Assembly (NCBI RefSeq): GCF_016592155.1
Contig: NZ_AP024237.1
Span: 2,542,001-2,606,000, forward strand
Direction: 5' to 3'
Source of the DNA: Mycobacterium heckeshornense
GTDB taxonomy: Bacteria > Actinomycetota > Actinomycetes > Mycobacteriales > Mycobacteriaceae
DNA length: 64,000 nucleotides
The notes below the pieces were generated by a model that made no database searches, had not been told where the DNA came from, and saw only the letters and a program-made list of their open reading frames with translations. Numbering within the stretch: position 1 is the stretch's first letter; each line of letters starts with the position of its first letter. Of the stretch, positions 42,029 to 53,143 are shown piece after piece. The translations under genes were made by a program, and so were the position numbers.

Positions 42029-42091
42029 GCCGAGTGTGCAGCTTGTAAGCGCGATTTCGCCGATTTGTCGAGCACAACCTGCACACTCGGC
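42029..42091. repeat. REP-like palindrome with 13-bp arms
   Basis: GCCGAGTGTGCAG (42029-42041) and its exact complement CTGCACACTCGGC (42079-42091) enclose 37 bases. The unit lies in the 364-base gap 41741-42104 between uvrA and the DUF2127 gene, 14 bases after the uvrA stop. Palindromes with CGAGTGTGC ends recur in several mycobacterial genomes from memory. It could fold and act as the uvrA terminator. The rest of the gap shows no gene. Confidence 0.7.
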
Positions 42092-42104
42092 GCGATAAGA
42101 CGCG

Positions 42105-45011
42105 CTACGCGCCGACCAAGCGGCGCCGGTTGGGCCGCGGCGCCGCGTTGACCGGCACCCCCAGTATCTCGGCCAGGAACTTGCCGGTGTAACTCTGCGG
42201 TACCGCCGCGACGTCCTCGGGTGTGCCTTGCGCCACGATCGTTCCGCCCTCGGCACCACCCTCCGGCCCCATGTCGATGATCCAGTCCGACGTCTTGATC
42301 ACATCCAGGTTGTGCTCGATGACGATCACCGTATTGCCTTTGTCCACAAGGCCGTTGAGGACGCGGAGCAGTTTGCGGATGTCATCGAAATGCAGCCCGG
42401 TGGTGGGCTCGTCGAGGATGTAAACGGTGCGACCGGTGGAGCGCTTCTGCAGTTCGGAGGCCAGCTTTACCCGTTGCGCCTCACCGCCGGACAGGGTCGG
42501 CGCCGGCTGCCCGAGTCGCACATAACCGAGGCCAACGTCCACCAGCGTGCGCAGATACCGGTGGATGCCGGTGATCGGCGCGAAAAAATCCTCGGCTTCC
42601 TCGATCGACATGTCGAGCACCTCGGCGATGGTCTTGCCCTTGTAGTGCACCTCGAGGGTTTCCCGGTTGTAGCGCGCACCATGGCACACCTCGCAGGGCA
42701 CATACACATCCGGCAGAAAGTTCATTTCGATTTTGATGGTGCCGTCACCCGAACATGCTTCGCAGCGGCCGCCTTTGACGTTGAACGAGAACCGGCCCGG
42801 CCGATAGCCGCGGACCTTCGCCTCGGTGGTGGCGGCGAACAGGGTCCGGATCTTGTCGAATACGCCGGTGTAGGTGGCCGGGTTGGAGCGTGGTGTGCGT
42901 CCGATCGGCGACTGGTCGACTTGCACCAGTTTGTCGACGTGATCGAGCCCGGTGACCCGGGTGTGGCGGCCCGGAACTTGGCGGGCGCCGTTGAGTTTGT
43001 TGGCCAGCACCGCGGCCAGGATGTCGTTGACCAGTGTGGACTTTCCGGAGCCGGAGACGCCGGTCACCGAGGTAAACACCCCGAGCGGGAAGGATACGTC
43101 GATATCGCGCAGATTGTGCTCCCGGGCGCCCACGACGGTGAGCCGGCGCCGCTTGTCGACGGGCCGCCGAATTGCCGGTACCTCAATACTTTCCGCACCG
43201 GACAGGTAGGCGCCGGTGATCGAGTTCTTATTGTGCAGCAGTTCGTCGTAGGGTCCGCTGTGCACGATCTGGCCGCCGTGCTCCCCGGCCCCCGGGCCGA
43301 TGTCGACGATCCAGTCGGCATGTGCGATCGTGTCCAAGTCGTGTTCGACGACGATCAGCGTGTTACCTAAATCCCTTAAGCGGGTGAGCGTTTCGATGAG
43401 ACGGCGGTTGTCGCGCTGGTGCAGGCCGATTGACGGCTCGTCGAGAACGTAGAGCACCCCCACCAAGCCAGAACCGATCTGCGTCGCCAGCCGGATGCGT
43501 TGTGCTTCACCGCCGGCCAGCGTTGCGGCAGGCCGAGACAGCGACAGGTAGTCCAACCCGACGTCGAGCAAGAAACCCAGCCGCGACAGGATTTCCTTGA
43601 GCACCTGTCCGGCGATGGCTTGTTGACGGGGATCGAGGGTGAGGTGCCGCAGAAAGTCTGCGCAGTCCGAGATCGACAGATCGCACACTTCGGCGATGGA
43701 CTTCTTGCCCCGGTCCCCTGCGGCGAGCGTCACCGCCAGGATCTCCGGCTTGAGCCGCGTACCCCGGCATACCGGGCACGGCACGTCGCGCATGAAACCC
43801 TCGTAGCGTTCCTTCATCATGTCCGACTCGGTCTGCTGCATTTTGCGTTGCAGGAACGCCATCACGCCTTCGAAGTCGGTGTAATACGACCGGGTGCGGC
43901 CGTAGCGGTTGCGATAGCGAACGTGCACCTGTTCGTCGCAGCCTTCGAGGATCGCCTTGCGCGCCTTCGCCGGAAGCTTGCGCCACGGGGTGTCCACGTC
44001 GAAGCCCATCGCCTCGCCGAGCCCGGCCATCATCCGGGTGAAGTAGTCGGCGGCATGCCCCACAGACCAGGGTGCCACCGCGCCCTGGGCCAACGTGAGT
44101 TCCGGGTCGGGCACCACCAGGTCGGGGTCGACCTCCTTGCGGATGCCCAGCCCGGTGCATTCGGGGCAGGCGCCGTAGGGTGAGTTGAACGAAAACGACC
44201 GCGGCTCAAGGTCATCGACGGCCAATGCATGCCCATTGGGGCAGGCGAGCTTCTCGGAGAACCGCTGTTCGCGGTTGTGGGCGTCGTGCGCGTGGTCGAC
44301 GAACTCCAGCACCACGATGCCGTCGGCCAAACTCAACGCGGTCTCCACCGATTCGGTGAGCCGCTGCTTGGCGCTGGGCTTGACGGTCAGCCGGTCCACC
44401 ACGACCTCGATGTCGTGTTTCTCCTGCTTCTTCAGCTTCGGCGGATCGGTCAGCGGATGTACCACACCGTCGACTCGCACCCGGCTGTAGCCCTGCGTGT
44501 TGAGCTTCTCGAACAGGTCGACGAACTCGCCCTTGCGGGTGCGCACCACCGGTGCCAGCACCTGGAAGCGGGTGCCTTCGGGCATGGCCAGCACCTGGTC
44601 GACGATTTGCTGCGGTGTCTGCCGCGCGATCCGCTCGCCGCACACCGGGCAGTGCGGGGTGCCGGCGCGGGCATACAGCAGCCGCAGATAGTCGTAGACC
44701 TCGGTGATGGTCCCGACCGTCGAACGTGGGTTGCGGTTGGTCGATTTCTGGTCGATGGACACCGCCGGGGACAGCCCCTCGATGAAGTCGACGTCGGGCT
44801 TGTCCATCTGACCCAGGAACTGGCGGGCGTACGCCGACAGCGATTCCACATAGCGCCGCTGCCCTTCGGCGAAGATCGTGTCGAACGCCAGCGACGACTT
44901 TCCTGAGCCGGACAGCCCGGTGAAGACGATCAACGCGTCGCGCGGCAAATCGAGGTCAACGCTTTTCAGGTTGTGCTCGCGCGCACCCTTGACAATCAAC
45001 CGCTCGGCCAT
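42105..45011 (-). CDS. uvrA: Excinuclease ABC subunit A
   Basis: Damage-recognition ATPase of nucleotide excision repair, working with UvrB. The 968-residue protein starts [15 protein letters not shown] (ATG 45011). It has two ABC modules (Walker [14 protein letters not shown] and [21 protein letters not shown] in the second, LAGGEAQRI in the first) and zinc-binding [19 protein letters not shown] and CEACSGDG motifs. The frame extends 22 codons upstream but would cross the promoter. TAGCAT at 45019-45024 makes a leaderless start at 45011 likely. Confidence 0.97.
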   Translation of the reverse strand: MAERLIVKGAREHNLKSVDLDLPRDALIVFTGLSGSGKSSLAFDTIFAEGQRRYVESLSAYARQFLGQMDKPDVDFIEGLSPAVSIDQKSTNRNPRSTVGTITEVYDYLRLLYARAGTPHCPVCGERIARQTPQQIVDQVLAMPEGTRFQVLAPVVRTRKGEFVDLFEKLNTQGYSRVRVDGVVHPLTDPPKLKKQEKHDIEVVVDRLTVKPSAKQRLTESVETALSLADGIVVLEFVDHAHDAHNREQRFSEKLACPNGHALAVDDLEPRSFSFNSPYGACPECTGLGIRKEVDPDLVVPDPELTLAQGAVAPWSVGHAADYFTRMMAGLGEAMGFDVDTPWRKLPAKARKAILEGCDEQVHVRYRNRYGRTRSYYTDFEGVMAFLQRKMQQTESDMMKERYEGFMRDVPCPVCRGTRLKPEILAVTLAAGDRGKKSIAEVCDLSISDCADFLRHLTLDPRQQAIAGQVLKEILSRLGFLLDVGLDYLSLSRPAATLAGGEAQRIRLATQIGSGLVGVLYVLDEPSIGLHQRDNRRLIETLTRLRDLGNTLIVVEHDLDTIAHADWIVDIGPGAGEHGGQIVHSGPYDELLHNKNSITGAYLSGAESIEVPAIRRPVDKRRRLTVVGAREHNLRDIDVSFPLGVFTSVTGVSGSGKSTLVNDILAAVLANKLNGARQVPGRHTRVTGLDHVDKLVQVDQSPIGRTPRSNPATYTGVFDKIRTLFAATTEAKVRGYRPGRFSFNVKGGRCEACSGDGTIKIEMNFLPDVYVPCEVCHGARYNRETLEVHYKGKTIAEVLDMSIEEAEDFFAPITGIHRYLRTLVDVGLGYVRLGQPAPTLSGGEAQRVKLASELQKRSTGRTVYILDEPTTGLHFDDIRKLLRVLNGLVDKGNTVIVIEHNLDVIKTSDWIIDMGPEGGAEGGTIVAQGTPEDVAAVPQSYTGKFLAEILGVPVNAAPRPNRRRLVGA

Positions 45012-45018
45012 CGCTCCC

Positions 45019-45041
45019 ATGCTAGGTGCCAGCACCGACAG
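45019..45041 (-). promoter_or_regulatory. RecA-independent DNA-damage promoter of uvrA
   Basis: CTGTCGGTG (45033-45041), eight bases, then TAGCAT (45019-45024) match the mycobacterial tTGTCRgtg-N8-TAnnnT motif at all but the first position with exact spacing. That promoter class is activated by PafBC after damage and is known to include uvrA. No LexA box (TCGAAC-N4-GTTCGA) is visible. Confidence 0.8.
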
Positions 45042-45044
45042 CAG

Positions 45045-45050
45045 TAACCT
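45045..45050 (+). promoter_or_regulatory. -10 box for the metallo-hydrolase gene
   Basis: TAACCT ends eight bases before ATG 45058, which would give a leaderless or nearly leaderless transcript. The 46-base region between uvrA and this gene thus serves two divergent promoters. No good -35 is seen. Confidence 0.4.
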
Positions 45051-45057
45051 GTCGGCT

Positions 45058-45735
45058 ATGCCTGTAGTCAACGACAACTACACCGGCCACGTTGATCCGG
45101 GCACCGCGGCGCGGCGCACCTTGCCGGGCGCGACGATCGTCAAGGCATCAGTGGGCCCGATGGACAACAACGCCTACCTGGTGACATGTTCCGAGTCCGG
45201 CGAGACGCTGCTGATCGACGCGGCCAACGACGCCGACGTCCTAGTCGACTTGGTGCGGCGCTATGCCCCCAAGGTGTCGCTGATCGTCACCAGCCACCAG
45301 CACTGGGATCACTGGCAAGCGCTGCACGCACTCGCCGAGGCCACCGGCGCGCCGACCGCGGCACACGAAATCGACGCCGGCCCCCTGCCGGTCAAGCCGG
45401 ATCGTCTGCTGGCCCACGGCGACACGGTACAGATCGGCAAACTGAACTTCGATGTTCTCCACTTGCGGGGCCATACGCCCGGGTCCATCGCGCTGGCCCT
45501 CGACGGGCCCGCGACCGGCAACGTCACGCAGTTGTTCACCGGCGACTGCCTGTTCCCCGGCGGCGTCGGAAAGACTTGGAAGCCCGGTGATTTCGCGCAG
45601 CTGCTTGACGACGTGATCACCCGGGTATTCGACCGCTTCGCCGACGACACCGTCGTCTACCCCGGTCACGGCGACGACACCACACTCGGTGCGGAGCGTC
45701 CGCATCTGGCCGAGTGGCGCGAGCGCGGCTGGTAG
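45058..45735 (+). CDS. Metallo-beta-lactamase fold hydrolase (glyoxalase II-like, Rv1637c-like)
   Basis: A 225-residue protein with the metal motif SHQHWDHW (about residues 79-86), later [19 protein letters not shown] and YPGHGDDT, the full set of metal ligands of the glyoxalase II-type MBL fold. Start ATG 45058 ([14 protein letters not shown]). M. tuberculosis Rv1637c is annotated somewhat longer. Divergent from uvrA; the Lnt-like gene starts inside its 3' end. Substrate unknown. Confidence 0.88.
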   Translation: MPVVNDNYTGHVDPGTAARRTLPGATIVKASVGPMDNNAYLVTCSESGETLLIDAANDADVLVDLVRRYAPKVSLIVTSHQHWDHWQALHALAEATGAPTAAHEIDAGPLPVKPDRLLAHGDTVQIGKLNFDVLHLRGHTPGSIALALDGPATGNVTQLFTGDCLFPGGVGKTWKPGDFAQLLDDVITRVFDRFADDTVVYPGHGDDTTLGAERPHLAEWRERGW

Positions 45736-47239
45736 GACCACGAGAAGCGCGCGCCAATGGGGGCGCCTGCCCGGATCTGCGGCGGCGCTGGTGCTCGGGG
45801 CGCTGCCCGCGTTGGCGTTTCCGGCGCCGGCGCAGTGGTGGCTGGCCTGGGTCGGGCTGGTCCCGCTGCTGCTGGTGGTGCGCGCAGCGCCGACGACGCT
45901 CGACGCCGGAATACGGGCGTGGCTCGGCCTGGCCGGCTACGTGCTGACCACGCAGTACTGGCTGCTGCCCAGCGCCGGGCCTTTTCTCGCGGTGATGGCG
46001 GCCGTGCTGGGGGCACTGTGGGTGCCGTGGGGTGGGGCGGCACATTGGCTGTTCTCGGGCCGACGGGTGACGGCGCGTCGGATGCTGGCCGCGGTCGTCG
46101 TGCTGCCCAGCGCGTGGGTGGCGGCGGAGGCGGTGCGGTCATGGCCCAGCCTCGGTGGTCCGTGGGCTGCGCTGGGCGCCTCGCAGTGGAACCAGCCTGC
46201 CACACTGACCTCCGCCGCACTCGGCGGGGTGTGGTTGACCAGTTTCCTGCTCGTCGCAGCCAACACCGCGATCGTCGGCGCACTTGTGTGCCGGCGCCTG
46301 CCCGGTCGGCTCAGCTGCGTGGTGATCGCCGTGGCGTCCGCGGGGCTGGGGCCGGCGTGGTTCCTGTGGGGGACAACGCCGGCGGCGGGCACGGCGGCGC
46401 GGGTTGCGCTGGTGCAGCCCGGGGTCATCGACGACGCCGTGGCGCGTGAGGAGGCCGGCAAAGCGCTGACCGCCACGTTGGCCGGGCAAGGGATAGACCT
46501 GGTCGTGTGGGGCGAGAGCAGCGTCGCCGTCGATCCCGCCAGCCACCCCGACGATGTGCGGCAGCTGACGGAGCTGGCCCGAAAGGTGGGTGCGGACCTG
46601 CTCGTCAACGTTGACGCGCCCGCCCCGGCCGGCGGAATCTACAAGTCGTCGGTGCTGGTCGGGCCGAACGGGCCGCGGGGCATCTACCGCAAGACCCGGC
46701 TGGTGCCGTTCGGTGAATACGTGCCGTTGCGCCCCCTGCTCGGCTGGCTCACCCGGCACACCAGGGCCGCCGGCCAGGACCGCGGCCGGGGGCGCGGGCC
46801 GGAGGTGCTGCGCGCCGGCTCGCTGACGATCGGGCCATTGATCAGTTTCGAAGCGGTGTTTCCGGATCTGCCCCGCCGGGACGTGCAACGGGGCGCGCAA
46901 TTGCTGGCATACCAAAGCTCGACGTCGACATTTCAGGGAACCTGGGCGCAACCGCAGCTGGCGAGCGCGGTCGCGGTCCGCGCCGCCGAAGTGGGCCGCC
47001 CGGCGGTACATGCCGGGTTATCGGGGGACAGTGCGGCGTTCGACGCGCGCGGCCGGACACTGAGCTGGTGCGGGTCAACCGATCGTGGCGTACTGGTGGT
47101 CGACGTTCCGCTGGGCTCATACACCACCATGTACCAGCGGCTGGGCGAATGGGTGCTGGCGCTGGCGTTCTCGATTGCGGGGACGGCTTCGATCGTGGCT
47201 TTACGGTCCCGGCGGCGTGGCGACTACGGGGTGGTGTGA
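45689..47239 (+). CDS. Apolipoprotein N-acyltransferase-like protein with Ser in place of the catalytic Cys
   Basis: A 516-residue protein with five or six N-terminal membrane segments, a nitrilase-like domain (about residues 230-480) and a C-terminal membrane segment, the Lnt layout. Glu276 (VWGES) and Lys335 ([14 protein letters not shown]) match the Lnt catalytic Glu and Lys. The nucleophile position, normally ICYE, reads ISFE with Ser386. It may be inactive, use Ser, or have another role. GTG 45689 is the only usual start before the first membrane segment, overlapping the hydrolase gene by 47 bases. M. tuberculosis has no gene at this place. Confidence 0.85.
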   Translation: MRSVRIWPSGASAAGRTTRSARQWGRLPGSAAALVLGALPALAFPAPAQWWLAWVGLVPLLLVVRAAPTTLDAGIRAWLGLAGYVLTTQYWLLPSAGPFLAVMAAVLGALWVPWGGAAHWLFSGRRVTARRMLAAVVVLPSAWVAAEAVRSWPSLGGPWAALGASQWNQPATLTSAALGGVWLTSFLLVAANTAIVGALVCRRLPGRLSCVVIAVASAGLGPAWFLWGTTPAAGTAARVALVQPGVIDDAVAREEAGKALTATLAGQGIDLVVWGESSVAVDPASHPDDVRQLTELARKVGADLLVNVDAPAPAGGIYKSSVLVGPNGPRGIYRKTRLVPFGEYVPLRPLLGWLTRHTRAAGQDRGRGRGPEVLRAGSLTIGPLISFEAVFPDLPRRDVQRGAQLLAYQSSTSTFQGTWAQPQLASAVAVRAAEVGRPAVHAGLSGDSAAFDARGRTLSWCGSTDRGVLVVDVPLGSYTTMYQRLGEWVLALAFSIAGTASIVALRSRRRGDYGVV

Positions 47240-47667
47240 ACGATCAATACGTCGGTCTTGGCTCGGCGCGAGACGTTGGCCGGCACCGAGCCCAGCAGTC
47301 GGCCGGCGATCGTGTTCAATCCGACGTTGCCGACGACCAGCAGGTCGGCGCCCACCTCCTCGGCAAGTCCGACCAGCGCGTCGACGGGTGCACCGACGAT
47401 CGCCCGTTCTTCGATGTTCTTCGCACCGGCTGCCTTGGCCCGGTCCCGCGCCTCGCGCAAGATCGCGTAGATGGGCGCGGTTCCGGAGACCTTGTAGCTC
47501 TCGTCCTTCAAGACGTCGGCGGCCCGGGCATCCTCTGGTTGGGGCAAGTACGCCGACGCGACGATCAGCTTCGCGTCCGCGCCCGCGATGTGGCCTGCCC
47601 GGTCCACCGCGCGCAGCGAGGAGTCCGAGCCGTCGGTTCCTACCACCACGGTCTGATAGGCGCTCAT
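47224..47667 (-). CDS. Universal stress protein (Rv1636/TB15.3-like)
   Basis: A 147-residue single-domain USP. It begins MSAYQTVVVGTDGSDSS and ends with the nucleotide-binding VVGNVGLNTIAGRLLGSVPANV (G-2x-G-9x-G-S pattern). Rv1636 binds cAMP strongly; the same is likely here, and an adenylate cyclase lies 15 kb away. ATG 47667 follows GGGAGGG. Its 3' end overlaps the convergent Lnt-like gene by 16 bases. Confidence 0.93.
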   Translation of the reverse strand: MSAYQTVVVGTDGSDSSLRAVDRAGHIAGADAKLIVASAYLPQPEDARAADVLKDESYKVSGTAPIYAILREARDRAKAAGAKNIEERAIVGAPVDALVGLAEEVGADLLVVGNVGLNTIAGRLLGSVPANVSRRAKTDVLIVHTTP

Positions 47668-47977
47668 TTACCCTCCCAGATGTCGGTTGCTACGCCAACC
47701 CAAGACAGTAACCCTTTGCCGCATGCGGGGGGTCCGATTTGCGACACGCTGCGGGCCCGGGCGGCCACCCCAAACGAGGTGGTCGGCCCCGTTGCGCTGC
47801 GCCCCACTCCGATCGAGCAGTGCGGGTTTGTCAAAAGTCGTTGTGCCACAACCTATTACAAGTTCACTAGCGGCGGAGTTCCCGGCGGCGGGCTCGATAT
47901 CTGGGGTGCGGGGTGATTTAAGCCGCGCCGACGGAGGTAATCAGGCTCACCACACCATCCCTAAAGTGACAATCACC
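47668..47977. other. Divergent intergenic region between usp and the mannosyltransferase
   Basis: 310 bases without a convincing gene. It contains the usp ribosome-binding site and, before the mannosyltransferase, TAAAGT (47962-47967), a possible -10 about 10 bases upstream of ATG 47978. The mannosyltransferase frame is open through part of this region but its codons there are not protein-like. No operator was recognised. Confidence 0.5.
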
Positions 47978-49543
47978 ATGTCCGTGTCGATCGTCGAGCA
48001 GCCCGCCGCGGCGGCGGTCGCCGCAGCGCCGGTGCGTCGCCCCCGTCCCGGCAGGCTGCGCGACCCGTTGTCGGTTGCGCTGCTGGCGGTCATCGTCAGC
48101 GGCGCGGGCGCCAGTCGCCCGTCGCTGTGGTTCGACGAGGGGGCGACGATCTCGGCCGCCGCGAGCCGTTCCCTCGCGCAACTGTGGCGGCTGCTGGGCC
48201 ACATCGACGCCGTGCACGGCCTGTATTACCTGGTGATGCACGGGTGGTTCACGTTGTTTCCCCCGACCGAGTTCTGGTCGCGCGCGCCGAGCTGTCTGGC
48301 CATCGGCGCCGCCGCGGCGGGTGTTGTGGTCTTCACCAAGCAGTTTTGTCCGCGCACCACCGCGGTGTGCGCGGGGGTGGTGTTCGCCATCCTGCCGCGG
48401 GCAACCTGGGCCGGTGTCGAAGCACGCTCCTATGCGTTTTCCGCGGCCGCCGCGGTGTGGCTGACCGTGCTGCTAATCGCCTCGGCGCGGCGCAACCGGG
48501 CATGGTTGTGGCTCTTCTACGCCCTGGGGCTGGTGCTATCGGTGCTGCTGCACGTCTACGAGGTGCTGCTGGTGCCCGCTTACGCGGCGGTGCTGCCGGT
48601 GATCACCCGCCGGAAAGCCGCCGTCATGTGGTGGGCAATCACTTCCGGCGTCGCGGTCGCTGCGCTGACCCCGTTCATGCTGTTCGCACACGGGCAGCGG
48701 TATCAGGTGGCCTGGATCTTTCCGCTCAACTGGCACAACGTCATCGACGTCACACAGCACCAGTACTTCGACAACAGTGTCCCGTTCGCGCTACTGGCGG
48801 CCGTTGTGATCGCCACCGCGGCCGCATTGCGGATCACCAAGGGGCGCCGGCCCGCTGGCAAGACGCGCGAGCTGCTGTTGATATGTGCGGCGTGGATGGC
48901 GATCCCCACCGCCGTCAGCCTGGTCTATTCAGCACTCAGCGAGCCGATGTATTACGCGCGCTACCTGTTCTTCACCGCGCCAGCGATGGCCGTCGTACTG
49001 GCGGTGTGCATCGTCACGATCACGACGAATCCGCGGGCCGTCGCGGCCATGTTGATCGGGTTCGCCCTCGCCGCGTTCCCGAATTACCTCTTGTCGCAAC
49101 GCAGCCCATTCGCCAAAGAGGGCTGGGACTACAGTCAGGTCGCCGACGTCGTCAGCGCGCATGCATCCCCCGGCGACTGCCTTCTGGTCGACAACACGGT
49201 GGTTTGGGCACCCGGGCCGATCCGCGCACTACTGGCCACCCGGCCGGCCGCTTTCCGGCCGCTGGTGGACGTGGGACGGGGTGCCTATGGACCTGACCAC
49301 GGCACACTGTGGGACGGCCACGTCGCGGTGTGGCTGGTGATGGACAAGCTCAGCAAGTGCACCACGGTGTGGACCATCACCAACCACGACACGACACTGC
49401 CCGCCCATCAGAGCGGACGATCGCTGCCTCCCGGGCCGGTATTCGGGCGGGCGCCGGCCTATCAGTTTCCCCGCAGGCTCGGCTTCCGCATCGTCGAGCG
49501 CTGGCAGCTGCACCGGACCCAGGTGCTCAAGTCGACACGCTGA
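47978..49543 (+). CDS. GT-C family mannosyltransferase (Rv1635c-like, ManLAM capping)
   Basis: A 521-residue polytopic protein with about ten membrane segments. The first extracytoplasmic loop carries the GT-C acidic motif LWFDEGATIS (Asp53-Glu54), and TWAGVEARSYAF is typical of the Pmt-like fold. In M. tuberculosis Rv1635c adds the first mannose caps to lipoarabinomannan, using polyprenyl-phosphomannose outside the membrane. ATG 47978 (MSVSIVEQPAAA) was chosen over the longer open frame to 47687. It ends 21 bases from the convergent MFS gene. Confidence 0.85.
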   Translation: MSVSIVEQPAAAAVAAAPVRRPRPGRLRDPLSVALLAVIVSGAGASRPSLWFDEGATISAAASRSLAQLWRLLGHIDAVHGLYYLVMHGWFTLFPPTEFWSRAPSCLAIGAAAAGVVVFTKQFCPRTTAVCAGVVFAILPRATWAGVEARSYAFSAAAAVWLTVLLIASARRNRAWLWLFYALGLVLSVLLHVYEVLLVPAYAAVLPVITRRKAAVMWWAITSGVAVAALTPFMLFAHGQRYQVAWIFPLNWHNVIDVTQHQYFDNSVPFALLAAVVIATAAALRITKGRRPAGKTRELLLICAAWMAIPTAVSLVYSALSEPMYYARYLFFTAPAMAVVLAVCIVTITTNPRAVAAMLIGFALAAFPNYLLSQRSPFAKEGWDYSQVADVVSAHASPGDCLLVDNTVVWAPGPIRALLATRPAAFRPLVDVGRGAYGPDHGTLWDGHVAVWLVMDKLSKCTTVWTITNHDTTLPAHQSGRSLPPGPVFGRAPAYQFPRRLGFRIVERWQLHRTQVLKSTR

Positions 49544-49564
49544 TCATATTGCGCCGCAACGTAA

Positions 49565-50971
49565 CTAAGCGCAGAGCTGCCCGCGGGTGGCGCAGCGGGA
49601 AGCCGCGACGCCAGCCGCGGCCAGCACCGTGAAAACGGTGAACAGCCAACGGGCCTCCGTGACGGCGCCCCCGTGGGCCTCGTTGACCAGCACACCGGCC
49701 AGCCCGGCGCCCACTGCTGCGGAGATCAGTTGCACGATGTTGATGCCGGCGGCCGCGGCGCCGCTTTCGGCTGGGTCGTCCACGCAGCCCATCGCCCACG
49801 CCGACAAATGCGGCCAGGCGACGCCGATCCCCGTCCCGGCAACCAGCAGGCCCACGGCCCACACCGCGACCACCCCGACCGGCGCGTCGTCGGATTGGGT
49901 GAGCGCACCCGATGCCAACCCGACCGCCATCACCGCGGGTGCTGCGGTGACCACGCGCGCGATGAGGCGCGGGTTGCTCAGTGACGCGCTGAGCAGTTCG
50001 CTCACCGTCCAGCCGACGGCCAGCGCCGCACCTAGGAAGCCCGCCACCACCGGGCTCAAGTGCGCCAGCCGTTGGCCGAACAGCGGCACATAGGTGTCGA
50101 CCATCGCGGTGGCCAACAGCAACGCTTGGGTCAGGTAAATCCATTTCAGCGGGCCCGGCCCAAACGCGCTGGGCGGCAACGCCGCTGAGGGCAGCCGCCG
50201 ATCGACGACGACGAACACCACCACCAGCAGCGCGCCGGCGGCCAGCAGCGCTGCGGTCGCGCCGAGATCGTGGGGAAGCTCGGCGACGCTGACCGCCAGC
50301 GCGGCAGTGCCCAACAGCAGCAACGCCCATACGGGAATTCTGGTCGCGCGAACCGCGCTATGGTCGACGCGGCCCGCTGCCAGCACCGCCGGCACCGAGA
50401 CGGCGATCGCCGCGGTCAGCATGGCGACCGCGCCGAACGCCCAGCGCCACCACCCGAATTGGGCGAAGAAACCACCCATCGCGGGTCCTACCACCGTGGC
50501 GACCCCCCACATCACCGACACCAGCGCTGAGGCTCTCGTCCAAAGTGCTTGCGGCAACGCTGAATTGATGATTGCATAGCCCAGACCGGCCAGCAGGCCA
50601 CCGGCCGCGCCCTGAAGAGTGCGGCCCGCCAGCAGCACCTCCATTCTCGGCGCGGCCGCACACACCAGGCTGCCGAGGCTGAACACGGCCAGCCCCACCA
50701 GGTAGGCCCAGCGTGCGCCCACCCGCAGCAGCACCGCATTCACCGTGGTAGCCGCGACCACCGATCCGACCAGATACAGCGTCGTCACCCAGGCGTAGAG
50801 CCGCTCGCCGCCGATGTCGGCGACGGTGCTGGGCAGCAGGCTGATCGTCAGGAACTCGTTGATGGCGTACAACGCCACACCGCCTGCCAGCAGCGTTGAG
50901 ATCCCCAGATACCGGCGGCCCAGCAGCGCCCGCCAACTGCCGGTGCCGACGACGGCGGTGGGCGAGCTCAC
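49565..50971 (-). CDS. Major facilitator superfamily drug-type transporter (Rv1634-like)
   Basis: A 468-residue MFS protein of the DHA2-like type with 12-14 predicted membrane segments. [21 protein letters not shown] and [26 protein letters not shown] correspond to MFS motifs B and C (antiporter). In M. tuberculosis Rv1634 is called a possible drug efflux protein. ATG 50971 overlaps the uvrB stop by four bases, so it is co-translated with uvrB, an odd but conserved pairing. Confidence 0.9.
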   Translation of the reverse strand: MSSPTAVVGTGSWRALLGRRYLGISTLLAGGVALYAINEFLTISLLPSTVADIGGERLYAWVTTLYLVGSVVAATTVNAVLLRVGARWAYLVGLAVFSLGSLVCAAAPRMEVLLAGRTLQGAAGGLLAGLGYAIINSALPQALWTRASALVSVMWGVATVVGPAMGGFFAQFGWWRWAFGAVAMLTAAIAVSVPAVLAAGRVDHSAVRATRIPVWALLLLGTAALAVSVAELPHDLGATAALLAAGALLVVVFVVVDRRLPSAALPPSAFGPGPLKWIYLTQALLLATAMVDTYVPLFGQRLAHLSPVVAGFLGAALAVGWTVSELLSASLSNPRLIARVVTAAPAVMAVGLASGALTQSDDAPVGVVAVWAVGLLVAGTGIGVAWPHLSAWAMGCVDDPAESGAAAAGINIVQLISAAVGAGLAGVLVNEAHGGAVTEARWLFTVFTVLAAAGVAASRCATRGQLCA

Positions 50972-53136
50972 TTGACGCCGGCAGCATCCATGGCGCGCAG
51001 TTCCTTCTTCAGGTCCGCGATCTCGTCGCGGAACCGCGCGGCCAGCTCGAACTGCAGGTCTCGCGCCGCGGCCATCATCTGCTCAGTGAGATCCTTGATG
51101 AGATCAGCCAATTCGGCGCGCGGCATGTTGGCGGTGTCGCGGCCTTCGACAATGCCGGCGCTGACCGTGCGTCCCGGTTCGCCCTGGGCCCGTCGGCCGC
51201 GGGACACGGCACGCCCAGAACCGAGCTCGACGGTCTCGGTGTCCTCGGCTTCGGTGTAAACCCGGTCGAGGATGTCGGCGATCTTCTTGCGCAGCGGCTT
51301 CGGGTCGATCCCGTGCTCGGAGTTGTAGGCGATCTGTTTGGCCCGGCGCCGCTCGGTTTCATCGATCGCCTCACGCATCGAGTCCGTGATGGTGTCGGCG
51401 TACAGGTGCACTTCGCCGGAGACGTGGCGGGCCGCACGCCCGATGGTTTGAATCAGGCTGCGCGTGGAGCGCAGAAACCCTTCCTTGTCGGCGTCGAGGA
51501 TCGACACCAGCGACACCTCGGGCAGGTCCAGGCCCTCCCGCAACAGGTTGATCCCCACCAGCACGTCGAACTCACCGAGCCGCAGCTGGCGCAGCAGCTC
51601 GACCCGGCGCAGCGTATCGACCTCCGAATGCAGATAGCGCACCCGAATACCCATCTCCAGCAGGTAGTCGGTGAGGTCCTCGGCCATCTTCTTGGTCAAC
51701 GTCGTCACCAGCACCCGCTCGTCGGCCGCGGCCCGCTTGCGGATCTCACCGATCAGGTCGTCGATCTGGCCCTTGGTCGACTTGACCACGACCTTGGGGT
51801 CCACCAGCCCGGTCGGCCGGATCACCTGCTCGACGAACTCGCCGCCGGTCTGGCCGAGCTCATACGGGCCCGGCGTTGCCGACAGGTACACCGTCTGCCC
51901 GATCCGCGACGCGAACTCCTCCCAGGTCAGTGGCCGGTTGTCGCAGGCCGACGGCAACCGGAAGCCATATTCGACCAGGTTGCGCTTGCGCGAGATATCG
52001 CCTTCGTACATGCCGCCGATCTGCGGCACGGTGACGTGCGACTCGTCGATGACCAGCAGAAAGTCTTCCGGGAAGTAGTCCAGCAGCGTGGCCGGCGGGG
52101 TGCCCGGGCCGCGGCCGTCGATGTGCCGCGAATAGTTCTCGATACCCGAGCAGAACCCGACCTGGCGCATCATCTCGATGTCGTAGTTGGTGCGCATCCG
52201 CAGCCGCTGGGCCTCCAGCAGCTTGCCCCGGCTTTCCAGCTCGGCCAGCCGCTCGGCCAGTTCTTCCTCGATGGTGGAGATCGCATGCGCCATCCGCTCG
52301 GGGCCGGCGACGTAGTGGGTGGCCGGGAAGATCCGCAGCGAGTCGACCCGCCGGATCACCTCACCGGTCAGCGGGTGCAGGTAGTACAGCGCTTCGATCT
52401 CGTCGCCGAAGTATTCGATGCGGACGGCCAACTCCTCATAGCTCGGGATGATCTCGACGGTGTCACCGCGCACCCGGAACGAGCCGCGGGTGAACGACAG
52501 GTCGTTGCGGGTGTACTGCACGTCGACCAACAGCCGCAGCAGCGCGTCGCGCGGCACCTCGGTGCCCACCCTCAACTCGACCGAGCGGTCCAGATACGAC
52601 TGGGGCGTGCCCAGGCCGTAGATGCACGACACCGAGGCGACCACCACGACGTCGCGGCGAGACAGCAGCGCCGAGGTCGCCGAGTGCCGCAGCCGTTCCA
52701 CGTCGTCGTTGATCGAGCTGTCCTTTTCGATGTAGGTGTCGGTCTGCGCGATGTAGGCCTCTGGCTGGTAGTAGTCGTAGTACGACACGAAGTACTCAAC
52801 CGCATTGTGCGGCAACATCTCTCGCAGTTCGTTGGCCATCTGCGCGGCCAGTGTCTTGTTCGGCTCCATCACCAGCGTGGGCCGCTGGAGGCGTTCGATG
52901 AGCCAGGCGGTGGTGGCCGACTTGCCGGTGCCGGTGGCACCCAGCAGCACGACATCCTTCTCCCCCGCCCTGATCCGCCGCTCCAGTTCGTCGATGGCGG
53001 CCGGCTGGTCGCCCGCCGGGGCGTGTGGGCTGACCACCTCGAAGCGGCCGCCGGTGCGCACCAATCCCTCCACGGCCTCTTTGGCCGGGCGGTATTCGGA
53101 GTGTGCGACCACCGGATGCTCGGTAGCGAAAGCCAT
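50968..53136 (-). CDS. uvrB: Excinuclease ABC subunit B
   Basis: Helicase-like damage-verification subunit of excision repair. The 722-residue protein starts [15 protein letters not shown] (ATG 53136). Motifs are Walker [13 protein letters not shown], the beta-hairpin [24 protein letters not shown] in [10 protein letters not shown], motif [12 protein letters not shown] and a C-terminal UVR domain ([19 protein letters not shown]) for UvrC contact. The open frame goes 10 codons further up but through the promoter. The large plus-strand open frame across it is a shadow. Confidence 0.98.
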   Translation of the reverse strand: MAFATEHPVVAHSEYRPAKEAVEGLVRTGGRFEVVSPHAPAGDQPAAIDELERRIRAGEKDVVLLGATGTGKSATTAWLIERLQRPTLVMEPNKTLAAQMANELREMLPHNAVEYFVSYYDYYQPEAYIAQTDTYIEKDSSINDDVERLRHSATSALLSRRDVVVVASVSCIYGLGTPQSYLDRSVELRVGTEVPRDALLRLLVDVQYTRNDLSFTRGSFRVRGDTVEIIPSYEELAVRIEYFGDEIEALYYLHPLTGEVIRRVDSLRIFPATHYVAGPERMAHAISTIEEELAERLAELESRGKLLEAQRLRMRTNYDIEMMRQVGFCSGIENYSRHIDGRGPGTPPATLLDYFPEDFLLVIDESHVTVPQIGGMYEGDISRKRNLVEYGFRLPSACDNRPLTWEEFASRIGQTVYLSATPGPYELGQTGGEFVEQVIRPTGLVDPKVVVKSTKGQIDDLIGEIRKRAAADERVLVTTLTKKMAEDLTDYLLEMGIRVRYLHSEVDTLRRVELLRQLRLGEFDVLVGINLLREGLDLPEVSLVSILDADKEGFLRSTRSLIQTIGRAARHVSGEVHLYADTITDSMREAIDETERRRAKQIAYNSEHGIDPKPLRKKIADILDRVYTEAEDTETVELGSGRAVSRGRRAQGEPGRTVSAGIVEGRDTANMPRAELADLIKDLTEQMMAAARDLQFELAARFRDEIADLKKELRAMDAAGVK

Positions 53137-53143
53137 GAAATCC

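Noticed and set aside
45012..45057. LexA/SOS box before uvrA
   Set aside because: No TCGAAC-N4-GTTCGA pattern; the RecA-independent motif explains the region better.
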